NCBI GenBank assembly: GCA_949935895.1 | Contig: CATLGL010000009.1 | Span: 1 to 19,207 of the forward strand | Length of the DNA stretch: 19,207 bases | Source of the DNA: an uncultured Clostridia bacterium | GTDB taxonomy: Bacteria; Bacillota; Clostridia; TANB77; CAG-508 | Direction of reading: 5' to 3' | Part shown: in pieces, positions 1-9,500 of the stretch | How positions within the stretch are numbered: the stretch's first letter is position 1 | Layout of the letters: each line of letters begins with the position of its first letter | Notes under the pieces: generated by a model | What the model was told of the DNA's origin: nothing | What the model saw: the letters and a program-made list of their open reading frames with translations, nothing else | Databases searched by the model: none | Program-made: the position numbers and the translations under genes

Positions 1-1
1 G

Positions 2-1282
2 TCTTTATGGATTGTTATAGGAACTATAATTCCTTTAGTAATAAATTTATTAGGAAGTTTTAAAATAATATCTATGTCTATTTATATTACACCAATTTCT
101 TTTACTTTTGGAGTTTCATGTTATGCATTTGCAGTATTTAAATTTGACTTTTTGAAATTTTCTCCTATTGCATTACAAAAAATAGTAGACCGTATGTCAG
201 ATAGTTATCTTGTTATTGATGAAAATAATATTATTACTGATTTTAACGAAACTTTTTTAAATATCTTCCATTTTCGTGCTAATGATGTACGAAACAAGGA
301 TTTTAGTAAATTGTTAGAAAATACAAATATCGATATTGATGAATTAGTCCTAACATTAAATAGAGCAAAACATTCTTCAGAAACTTTTGCTTTTGAAAAA
401 TATTTTGAGTCATTACATAAATATTTTAATATTGAAATCAATAATATTACTAATAATGGAAAATTTTTAGGAATTTTGATTTTGTTTAAAGATATTACTC
501 AGCATATTGAGGATATGAATATCATTCGAGAAAATCAAGATTTATTAGTGGAAAAAGAACGTCTTGCTTCTCTTGGTCAACTTGTTGGTGGTATTGCTCA
601 TAACTTAAAGACTCCTATTATGTCTATTGCAGGAGCCGCTGAAGGTTTAAGCGATTTAACTAAGGAATATGATACTTCTATTGATGATCCAGATGTTACA
701 AGTACTGACCATCATGATATTGCTCGTGATATGAATCAATGGATTGAAAAAATTAAGACTCATACTTCTTACATGTCTGATATTATTACTGCCGTAAAAG
801 GTCAAGCTGTTACGTTATCAGAGGATGAGCAAGATAATTTTACAGTGGAGGAATTGATTAAACGTATCAATATTTTAATGCGACATGAATTAAAAAATGC
901 ATTGATTGAATTAAATGTTCATAATGATGTGGACGGTGACTTTATTTTAAAGGGAAATGTAAATAGCCTTGTTCAGGTTGTTAATAATTTAATTTCTAAT
1001 GCAATTCAAGCTTATAATGGAAAGCCAAATGAAACGATTGATCTTGTAATAGAAAAAAAATCTAATTCTATCACCATTTCTATTAAAGATTATGGTTGTG
1101 GCATGAAACAAGAAGTAAAAGATAAATTGTTTAAGGAAATGATTACTACAAAAGGAAAAAATGGTACTGGTTTAGGATTATTTATGTCTTATTCTACTAT
1201 TCGTGGTCACTTTAATGGTAATATGACTTTCGAATCTGAACTTGATAAAGGAACTAGTTTTCATATTATCCTTCCTTTATAA
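2..1282 (+). CDS. Sensor histidine kinase, 3' part (5' end outside window)
   Basis: The frame is open from base 2 through the left edge, so the ATG at 74 is probably internal; 426 residues are visible. They begin with hydrophobic helices typical of the end of the 7TM sensor region (about 1-50), followed by a PAS domain (about 60-170). The phospho-acceptor region reads GIAHNLKTP with His at fragment residue 200 (nt 599-601). The HATPase_c domain has an N box (NNLISNAIQAY), a G1 box (DYGCGM) and a G2 box (GTGLGLF). It should autophosphorylate in response to a membrane or intracellular signal and pass phosphate to a receiver, most simply the response regulator 184 nt downstream. That gene has its own promoter and a terminator lies between them. 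The residue after His is Asn rather than the usual Glu/Asp. It contains no in-frame CGG and no frameshift, unlike the other four genes. Ends TAA. Confidence 0.9.
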   Translation, partial: SLWIVIGTIIPLVINLLGSFKIISMSIYITPISFTFGVSCYAFAVFKFDFLKFSPIALQKIVDRMSDSYLVIDENNIITDFNETFLNIFHFRANDVRNKDFSKLLENTNIDIDELVLTLNRAKHSSETFAFEKYFESLHKYFNIEINNITNNGKFLGILILFKDITQHIEDMNIIRENQDLLVEKERLASLGQLVGGIAHNLKTPIMSIAGAAEGLSDLTKEYDTSIDDPDVTSTDHHDIARDMNQWIEKIKTHTSYMSDIITAVKGQAVTLSEDEQDNFTVEELIKRINILMRHELKNALIELNVHNDVDGDFILKGNVNSLVQVVNNLISNAIQAYNGKPNETIDLVIEKKSNSITISIKDYGCGMKQEVKDKLFKEMITTKGKNGTGLGLFMSYSTIRGHFNGNMTFESELDKGTSFHIILPL

Positions 1283-1309
1283 TAAATTATTTTTATTTAA
1301 TGTTTTATT

Positions 1310-1363
1310 ACCTAATAAGAACTTTATACTTTCTAGTATAAAATTCTATTAGGTTACTTTTTT
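1310..1363 (+). terminator. Rho-independent terminator after the kinase gene
   Basis: A long, mostly paired inverted repeat (1310-1330 with 1335-1354, about 20 bp with two mismatches and a one-base bulge) has a TTCT loop. It is followed by a T-rich stretch and starts 27 bases after the kinase stop codon. Confidence 0.8.
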
Positions 1364-1404
1364 CTAAAATTTTGTCAATCTTCCATCTTTTTCTTGCTTT
1401 TGTC

Positions 1405-1433
1405 TTGCTTTTCTTTGTTTTTACGCATATAAT
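1405..1433 (+). promoter_or_regulatory. Sigma-A-like promoter of the HD-GYP regulator
   Basis: TTGCTT (1405-1410) and TATAAT (1428-1433) are separated by 17 bases. They lie 32 bases before the ATG at 1466, which has a GAGGTG ribosome binding site at 1455-1460. The regulator can therefore be transcribed independently of the kinase. Confidence 0.75.
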
Positions 1434-1465
1434 AGGTACATAGATAAAAAATATGAGGTGAAATT

Positions 1466-2520
1466 ATGAGAAAAGGAAATTTAGAACATCCTTCTAATGG
1501 CTATAAAATCATTGTCGTTGATGATGAAGAAGGTATTATTGATTCTCTTTCTATTTTTTTGAAACGTTCTGGCTATGAATTTACAGGTGTGACAGATCCT
1601 TTAGAAGCAATTGAAAGGGTAAAAAATGAACATTTTGATTTAATGCTTTTAGATTTTATTATGACACCAATCCATGGAGATCAAGTGGTTGAAGAAATTC
1701 GAAAATTTAATAAAGAATTATATATTTTATTATTGACTGGGCACAAAGATTTAGCCCCACCACTAGAAACAATTCGTAGACTCGATATTCAAGGTTATTG
1801 TGAAAAGAGTGATAAATTTGACCAGTTATTATTGCTAATTGAATCTGGAATTAAAGCAATTTCTCAAATGAATATGATTAAGGAAATGAATGATAAATTA
1901 AAAGATACTTATAATCAATTAGAACGTGCTTATATGGAAAGTATTCAAACATTACGTTATACTGTTGAAGCAAAAGATACTTATACTCGTGGTCATTCTG
2001 ATCGTGTTTCAGAATATAGTGTTTTGATTGGTAAATACTTAGGTTTATCAGCTACTGATTTAAAAATTCTTCAAATTGGTGGTTTATTCCATGATGTTGG
2101 TAAAATTGGTGTTCCTGATAGTATTTTGTTAAAAGAGCGGAAAGTTGACAGATGATGAATATTCTGAAATTAAAAATCATCCAACAATTGGTGCACATAT
2201 TTTATCAAGCGCTACTATTTTCCAAAATATTATTCCAATTGTAAAACATCATCATGAAAAATATGATGGTTTTGGATATCCTCGGAAAATTAAAAGGAGA
2301 AGATATTCCTTATTTTGCTCGTATTGCAGCGGTTGCAGATACTTTTGATGCTATGACCTCTAAAAGAACTTACCGTGATGCTCTACCTATTGAAACTGTT
2401 ATAGAAGAATTTAAAAAATGTAAAGGTACACAGTTTGATCCAAATATTGCTGATGTCTTCTTAGACATTTTAGAACATCATTATGATGAAGTTGAAGATA
2501 TTCAAACAAGGTATAAATAA
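1466..2520 (+). CDS. Receiver/HD-GYP response regulator, two +1 shifts needed
   Basis: Read through two +1 shifts (2138 and 2283), this gives one 350-aa protein. The receiver domain (about 12-130) has acidic pocket D19/D20, phospho-acceptor D63 in LLLDFIM, T91 and K114. A helical linker (130-160) leads to an HD-GYP domain with H177, the HD pair H209-D210, a HHHEKYDGFGYP motif ending near 272, and a typical tail with ARIAAVADTFDAMTS and YRDALP. HD-GYP domains hydrolyse cyclic di-GMP, so this is probably a phosphorylation-controlled c-di-GMP phosphodiesterase, paired with the kinase upstream. Unshifted translation stops at 2155, 224 sound codons in, losing half of the catalytic domain. Skipping C2138 gives KEGKLTDDEY and skipping C2283 gives YPGKLKGEDIP, both ordinary family sequence. 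No other defect is visible. Pseudogene is the alternative, but the identical lesion recurs in unrelated neighbours. Confidence 0.87.
2138..2140 (+). other. In-frame CGG, +1 shift site 1 (regulator)
   Basis: The context is GAG CGG AAA GTT. Dropping the C gives GAG GGA AAG TTG (E-G-K-L), matching the conserved Gly of the HD-GYP K-x-G-x-LT motif. Read as a normal codon, it leads to TGA at 2153-2155. Confidence 0.85.
2283..2285 (+). other. In-frame CGG, +1 shift site 2 (regulator)
   Basis: The context is CCT CGG AAA ATT. Dropping the C gives CCT GGA AAA TTA (P-G-K-L), directly after the GYP motif. Without the shift, translation stops at 2348. Here Arg plus a skipped base (P-R-K-L) would fit the family equally well, so this site does not identify the residue. 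Confidence 0.85.
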
Positions 2521-2538
2521 TTATCCTTTTACATATAT

Positions 2539-2582
2539 ATAGATAGAAAGTACAGGTATTTACTTATCTATCTATTTTTTTA
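2539..2582 (+). terminator. Probable terminator after the HD-GYP regulator
   Basis: An imperfect inverted repeat (ATAGATAGAAAGTA at 2539-2552 against 2561-2575) is followed by a run of T to 2582. It starts 19 bases after the stop codon. Confidence 0.65.
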
Positions 2583-2593
2583 ACATTTTTATA

Positions 2594-2622
2594 TTGACAT
2601 ATTATTGAAAGTAATGTACTAT
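2594..2622 (+). promoter_or_regulatory. Sigma-A-like promoter of the DUF975 gene
   Basis: A perfect TTGACA (2594-2599), a 17-base spacer and TACTAT (2617-2622) lie 36 bases before the chosen ATG at 2659. The gene is therefore a separate transcription unit. Confidence 0.8.
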
Positions 2623-2643
2623 TAAGTCGAAATACGTAAAATG

Positions 2644-2650
2644 AAGGAGG
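2644..2650 (+). promoter_or_regulatory. Ribosome binding site that fixes the DUF975 start
   Basis: AAGGAGG lies 8 bases before the ATG at 2659 and inside the open frame that begins at the ATG at 2641. This favours 2659, which gives MVSSELRANA, the usual start of DUF975 proteins. Confidence 0.85.
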
Positions 2651-2658
2651 ATGGTTTT

Positions 2659-3436
2659 ATGGTATCATCAGAATTAAGAGCAAATGCTCGTGAAGCTTTA
2701 AGAGGAAAATGGGGTAAAGCAGCTCTTCTTACTCTATGCTATTTTGTCATTGTTTTTGTCATTAGCTTTTTATTGAATTTAATTCCTGTTATTGGACCAA
2801 TTGCACAATTTATTATTTCTGCTCCAATTGGTTTTGGATTTTTAGTTTCTTTTATAAAATTGAAAAGAAATGAAGATATCACTTATACCGATTTTTTGAA
2901 TATTGGATTTTCACATTTTGGTAAAGTATGGGGTGTGTTTGGCAGCATGCTTTTAAAAATGATTGTTCCCGTTGTGCTTGTTATTATTTTTATTATTCTA
3001 TTTATAGTAGGAATTAGTCGGTTCTATATATGATGTTGTTTTACTTTATCATTATGGAATTGGTTCTTCTTTTAGTGGCTTTGGTACACTTGCTATTGTT
3101 GGATTAATTGGATATATTGCTTCTATTATTTATGCAATTGTAAAAGGATATTTATATGCTTTATCTTATTATGTTTTATATGATAATCCAGACAAATCTG
3201 GAAAAGAAATTGTGGAAATGAGCGAATCTATGATGAGGGGAAATCGTTGGAGCTTTTTCTGGTTAGGTCTTACCTTTGTTGGATGGGCTATTTTATCGAT
3301 ATTTACCTTATATATTGGATTACTATGGTTAGCTCCTTATATTATGGTTAGTTTTGTTTGTTTCTATGAATCTTTATCTAATAATACTAATGTTAGCAAA
3401 GTAGAAGAAACCAACAATCCTATTTCTGAAGAATAA
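2659..3436 (+). CDS. DUF975 integral membrane protein, one +1 shift needed
   Basis: Joined across a +1 shift at 3019 this is a 258-aa protein with the full DUF975 pattern. A short amphipathic start (SELRANAREALRGKWGKAA) is followed by several hydrophobic helices (about 20-45, 48-68, 97-120, 140-165, 200-240). The conserved MMRGNRW-x-FFWLGLTF-x-GW block and an LGLLWLAPY-like segment close the domain, followed by a short acidic tail. DUF975 proteins are membrane proteins of unknown function common in Firmicutes; no role is assigned. Before the shift the frame yields 120 good residues and then runs into a stop at 3031-3033. After it, 138 residues continue the same domain. The gene has its own promoter, ends in TAA, and converges on the adhesin gene across a shared terminator. 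Confidence 0.85.
3019..3021 (+). other. In-frame CGG, +1 shift site 3 (DUF975)
   Basis: The context is AGT CGG TTC TAT. Dropping the C gives AGT GGT TCT ATA TAT (S-G-S-I-Y), in the loop after a membrane helix. This is the only site that yields GGT; the other seven yield GGA. Confidence 0.83.
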
Positions 3437-3496
3437 GTTTTTGTTTTATATTTTTTAATAAAAAGGTATTTAATATAAAATTACAATCTAAATATT

Positions 3497-3529
3497 AAAA
3501 AGGAGCCTCCATTTAGAGACTCCTTTTTT
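3497..3529. terminator. Bidirectional terminator between convergent genes
   Basis: An A-run (3497-3501), stem 3502-3509 paired with 3516-3523, a 6-base loop and a T-run (3524-3529). It should work on both strands. On the minus strand the one imperfect pair is a G-U wobble, so it is slightly better for the adhesin gene, whose stop codon at 3533-3535 is only 3 bases away. Confidence 0.85.
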
Positions 3530-3532
3530 CCC

Positions 3533-6500
3533 CTATTTCTTGTACTTTAATGTCTTATCTTTTATTCCGAATTTCTTTATTTTTGTTTTTCTACTTAATA
3601 CGATTTCTACAATAATAAGTATTGCTAGTAATCCCCAACAGGTGTATACTAGGTTCATTTCTCCTGTTGATACTCCTATTATTACTTCTTGTGATTTTGC
3701 TTTGTTGTTGTTTATGTTTGTTTCTTTGAACCCTATATCACTTTTGGTTTCTTTGATTTCTACTTCTATTTGCTTTGTTCCAAAGTTTTCTATTCCGTTT
3801 TTCCAGTTTAGTATTAGTTCTGCTTCTGCTTCTTCTCCTTCCTTTATGTCTCTTCCTTTTAGGTCTGTTGTGATGATTTTTCCGTTTTCTTCTTTCCAAT
3901 AACTTTTGTTGTTACTTTGGATATATTTCATTCCTGCTGGTATTTTTATTTCTATTTTTCCTACTTGTCCTGTTATTTTTCCTTCATTTTTTACTTGTAT
4001 TTTGTATCGTATTTCGATTTGCTCTGTTGGTATGTTTTTGTCCTTGATGTCTACTTTTTGTGTGCTTTTTTCTTGTTTTTTGTTTTTGTATTCGGTTTTG
4101 TCATTTCTTTTGATTTCTTCTACATAGCTTTCTACAGATAGGTCGAATTCTTCTCTTTCTAGTTTTAGGTTGTCATAGATTTGGATTCCTTGTTTGTCTT
4201 TTATTTCTATGGTTACTTTTCCTGGTTTGTATCCATATGGCACTTTACTGGTTTCTACTACATATTCTCCTACTGGTAAACGTTCTAGTATGTCTTCTAT
4301 TTCTTCTGGTGTTATTTTTCCTATTTCGTTTCCGTCTTTGTCTTTGATGATTAGCTCGATGTCTTTTTTTATTTCCTCTCCTGTTTCTTCATCTTTTGGT
4401 TTTATTTGTATTTGGGTATAGTCTTGTAACATTTCTACTTCTTGTGTTTCTTTCATTTCTTTTACTTCAAATGCTATTTTTTTGGTTTTGACATATCCTT
4501 TTTGTGTTGGCGCTTGTAGTTGTTCTAGGTAGTATTCTCCTACTGGTAGTTTTTCGATTTTGTGTTTGTTTCCGTTTGTTACCCAGCTTTGTGTGATTTC
4601 TTTTCCTTGCTTGTCGGTTATGACTAATACTCCTCCTATGACTGGTTCCTTGGTTTCTTTGTCTAGTAAGCTTACTGCTATTTTTGTTCTGTCTTGTTCT
4701 AGTAGGAAGGTTTGAACCTCTTGTTTGTTTTCTACTCGGATGGTTTGGTCCTCCATTCTTACATATCCTTGTTCAATGATTCCTTCTTTTTGTTCTTTTA
4801 TGACATAGACTCCCATTCCTAGCTTTGTTACTATGCTTGCTTCTTCTTGTGTTGTGATTTCTCCTACTTTTTCTCCTATCTTGATGTTTTCGTTTTCTGT
4901 TTGTTCTTTTTCTTGTTGTGTTTCTGGGGTGTCTTCTCCTAATATTCCTGTGATGGCACCTTGGATGACTTGCCCTGTGATTTCATCGATTGTTTTTTCT
5001 TTGATGATTTCTGCTTTGTAGATTTCTAGTTTGGCTCCTTTTACAGTCTCCTTGGTTTGCTTGTCTATTACCCTGATTCCTATTTTACTTACCTCTTGTT
5101 CGATTGTTGTTTTTTGAATTTGTTTTTGATCTTTTACATTGATGTAGGTATCTTGGTTTGTGATGTATCCTTTGTCTTCTAGTTCTTTTTGGTTTGGTTT
5201 TTGACGTATTACGTATTCTCCAATTGGTAGTCTTTGGGTTTTGTAGTTTTCTTCTTGGGTGGTGAATTCTCCTACTTTTTCTCCTATTTCTTTGCTTCCA
5301 TCTTCTTTTGTTATTATTTTGTAGATTTCCATTTGGATGTTTGCTATTTTTTGTTTGCTGTCTTTGTCGATAAGTTCAATTTCTATTTTGCTTACTGGCT
5401 GCTCAATACTTACTTTTTGAACTTCGTGTTTGTTTTCTATTGTTACATATTGGTCTTCTTCTGTTACATATCCTTGGTTTAATAGGTTTTGTTGGTTTGG
5501 TTTTTCTTTGATGACGTATTCTCCAATTGGTAGTTTTTCGATGATTTTGTTTTCTTGGGTGGTGATGTATTCTCCTACTTTTTCTCCTATCTCTTTTTTC
5601 CCATCTTCTTTTTCTTCTACTTTATAGATTTCAACCTCGATGCCTGGTATTGCTTGTTTGCTGTCTGGGTCTTTGATTTCGATTTCTAGTTTGGTAGTGG
5701 TTCCTGGGATTTGTACTAGGTTTCCTGTCCACCCTTGTATTTGTCCATCCTCTCCTATGATGATGTGTGTTTCTTCTTCTGTGACATATCCTTGGGCTGG
5801 TTTGATTTCTTCTATGATGTATTCTTTTCCTGCTTCTAGTCCTGTTATGTTATGTGGGGTGTCACTGCTTTCCCATTGCTCGATGATGTTTCCTTCTTTG
5901 TCTTTTATTTGAAGAATAGCTCCTGGTAATGAGTCTCCCTTTTCATCTAGCTTTTCTACTTGGATTCCTGTTTTTTGGTTCTTCCATTGCTTGGTTATTT
6001 GTACGTGTTCGGTTTGGTTTTGTTGATATCCTCCGTCGATTTCCATTGGGCTTGGGTTTTTGACATATCCTGATGGTGCTTTTTCTTCTTTTATGTAGTA
6101 GTTTGCTTGTGGTAGGTTGTTACTGAAGATTACTTTTCCTTCTTTGTCACTTGTTTTTTCTTCTATTTTTGTGTTTGCTTCTACAATGGTTTGTCCATTT
6201 TTTCCTTGGATGGCTTCTTTTGTGTAGATTCCAAATACCGCTCCTTCTAATGCTTGGTTTGTGTCTTCGTCTTGTTTTTGAATTTGAATTCCTAGGGTTT
6301 GTCTTTGGTTTTCAAAGTTTTCTTCATAGTATCGGATTGGTGTGGTTTGGGCTTGTTGTTTCCATTGGTTTGTTCCTTCTTCTTGGTCTTGGGTGTTGAT
6401 TCCATATTTGATTTCAAGGTGTCTTTCTTCTTCATTTTTGCTAAATCCAATTCCTGTTTCTTTTTGTTTGATGATGTATTTTCCTTGTGCAAGCTTACTT

Positions 6501-9500
6501 GCTATGGCTTTTCCTTCTTGGTTGGTGGTGATGGTTTGTACGATTTCTCCTTGTTTGTATAACAGGGTTTGTCCATCTTGGCTTTGGATGTCCTCCTCTG
6601 CTATGATTTGATATACTGCTCCTCGGATGTTTCCTGTTTCATAGCTGATTTCTGGCTTTCCTTCTTGGTTTAGAATGATTTCTTTGATGAATTCTCCTTT
6701 TGCTTGTATGGTTATTTGTCCTACTTGGGCTTCATTTTCTTGGTTTTGTATGATGATGTTTTCTCCTAAATATTCATCTATATGGTATGCTGTGTTTCCT
6801 ATGATTTCAAATTGTAGTTTTCTTTTTGGGTTTGTCTCATGCTCGTTTAATACATATCCATTTGGTGCTTCAATTTCTTCTATTTCATATCTTCCAATTC
6901 CTAGGGCAATTGGTGTGATTAAGTATCCTTCTTCTCCTGTTGTATATGGATTTTCATAAGTTCCTTTTTCTTGGTATCCGTCCTTGTGCTGTCCATGTTT
7001 TGCTCGTTTGTAGTTGGTTGGTTTCTAGGTTTCTTATAACATATCTTGCTTGTTTTTGTATAATGTTTTTCTTGGTATTAGCATCGATTTTGTTGATTTT
7101 TATTTTTGCTTCAAAGTTTGGGTCTACAATGTATCTTAGTTTTTGGGTTTGTCTTGAGTCTGTCTCGATACTTACAATAAATGGTCTTGCTGGGCTATAT
7201 TTTATTGGTACACTCGTTTCTATGATGATGTATTCTCCATAGGCTAGTTCTGGACTTACTAAGTCTCCTTCTTGATTGGTGGTTAACTCTGGTATGCTTT
7301 GTCCTTCCATTCCGTTTTGATAGTTTGTGACTGTGCTTTCTCCTGTTAGGTCATATGGATTGTATGTTTGTCCTTCTGTTTCTTCTTTATTTGCTTTTAG
7401 GTAATAGTAATCAATTAAATCCATTAGTTTGTATGAGCCATCTGGTTGTTGTTTGTCTGTTAACACCTTATTTTTCTTTGCTTGCTCGTCTTTTAGTTCA
7501 TATCGGTCTTTTGTGATTCGTTTGATTTTTCCTTCTTGTACAATGCTTAACTTACTGATTTGGTAAATGCTAAATCCTGCATTTTTTAGTTCTTCATATT
7601 CGGTTTCTTCTTTTTGGTTTAGTTTTAAAATTTGAAATGCTTGCTTTTGTACTTTTTCTTCTAGTGTTCGGATGGCTTCAATTTCATGCTTTTCTTCGTT
7701 TTGGTAGCTTAAGTCTACTTCGTATTCTGTTTCGTCTATTAGGTATCCTTCTCCTGCTTGTTTTTCTTTTATGTAGTATTTTCCACTTTCTAGGTTTTGG
7801 AAGATTAGTTTTCCCTCTTGGTTGATGCTTTGGGTGTCTACTAGTTCTCCTGGTTTATATAACAATGCTGTTTCTTCTTCATAGTTTGCGGTGATTCCGT
7901 CTGGATGATAGATTTTTTCTCTTGCATATAGTTCATAGATGGTTCCTTCTAATGACGCATCTCCTTGTGGGGTTGTGGTTTGGTTTTCTTGGTCTAACTT
8001 GGTAACCTCAATTTTGTTTAGTACTCTTGTGTTTTCTAATTTTTCTCCATTGTTTCCTATGTTGATGGTGGCTTCGTTTGTTACACTTTGTCCTTTGTAG
8101 TTTCCGGGTTTCTACAATTTCTTTTATGTTTAGGTCATATGTTCTTTTTTGTTTCGTTTCGATGTTTTCATAGTCTGCTCCATATCCTTGTGGTGCTTTG
8201 GTTTCGATAATTCGATACCTTCCCTCGTTTTGTTTTGTGTAGTATAGCCACTGGCTTGATAGGTATGTCCCATCTTCTTGTCTTTTCATTTCTACTTTTT
8301 GTCCATTGGTTTTGCTTATGTATTCTTGGTATTGATTGGTTTGGTTGTTCCATTCGTAGATAGTGAAGCTTGCGTCTTGTACGATTTGTTTTTTGGTTTG
8401 ACTATCGATTTTTTCGATTTTTGTTTTTACTTTATATGGCTCGTTTTCGACTACTCCATTTTGTCTATCGAAATCGTCTGGGGTTCTAATTCCGTATGTG
8501 ATTCGGTAAGAGTTGTTGTCATAGTCTGGTGTGATGATGTAGTCCCCTGTTGTTAATTGGTTTATGGTGTATTCCATACTGAAGTTTAGGTTTTTATGGT
8601 TTTGTGGAATTCCTGTTTCAACTAGTTTGTATTTTCCCCCTGTTGTTTTATTCCATTCATAGGTGTTTGTTTCATAAATGCCATCTTGGTTTTCGTCTCT
8701 TATGGTTTCTTTTTCTATATATTGGCTTCCATTCCATTCATACAAGGTGAAAGTGGCGTCTGTTAGGTTTTGTTCTGTGATGCTGTCTTTTTTCATGAGT
8801 CTTAGTTTTGCTTTTGGCATTTGGTATTGTACTACTGCTTGGTTTTGTGCTTTGGTTAGTTCACCTAGGTTGATGTTGGTGTTTTGTCCGTTGTAGGAAC
8901 GTAGGTTTCCGTTTAGTCTAATGGTAGAGTTGTAGTTTTTGATTTGGTTTGCGGTTCCTATGATTTCGATTTCTAGTTTGTCTTTTATTTTGCTTATTTT
9001 GTTGTCTCCAAAGTCTACGGTTATGGTGTTTCCGTTTAGGCTATATTGGGTTACTTTTTTTCTCGTTCCTGTTGTGTTGTTGGTATAGTAGATGATTAGG
9101 GTGTTAGGCTCGATTGTTATGTCATTGTCGATTTGGAAGGTTACTACTCCATTGTTTAATCCTAACTCTGGATAGGTGTTGTCATTGGTGTTTTCTACAC
9201 TTGCTTTTACTTTTATTTTTCCGTTTTTTAGGTATTGGTTATTGTATGTGTCTACTGCTTCATAACTTACTTTTGATGTATAAGTTGGTGTGATTAGGTC
9301 ATTTATGATGTTGTATCCATTGATGGTAGTTTTGTATCCGTATTACTGAGTTTTGGCTTACGGTATAGTTATATCTTCCTCCTGTTGTGGTATCATAGGT
9401 TTGTACTCCACTGAAGTTGTAGTTTCCTGTTACTTGTTGTGGTCCTGGTAGCGCTGTTACCACTCCTGTGGTTGGTGTTCTATTTAAGGTTACTGTTACA

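Noticed and set aside
1616..1702. AGG or CGA also acting as shift codons
   Set aside because: AGG at 1616-1618 and CGA at 1700-1702 are read as Arg in frame. CGA before GGA at 6623-6625 also causes no shift.
2641..2658. ATG at 2641 as the DUF975 start
   Set aside because: The AAGGAGG site lies inside this extension and points to the ATG at 2659.
2138..3021. Phase variation by slipped-strand mispairing
   Set aside because: The sites contain no homopolymer or short tandem repeat that could slip.
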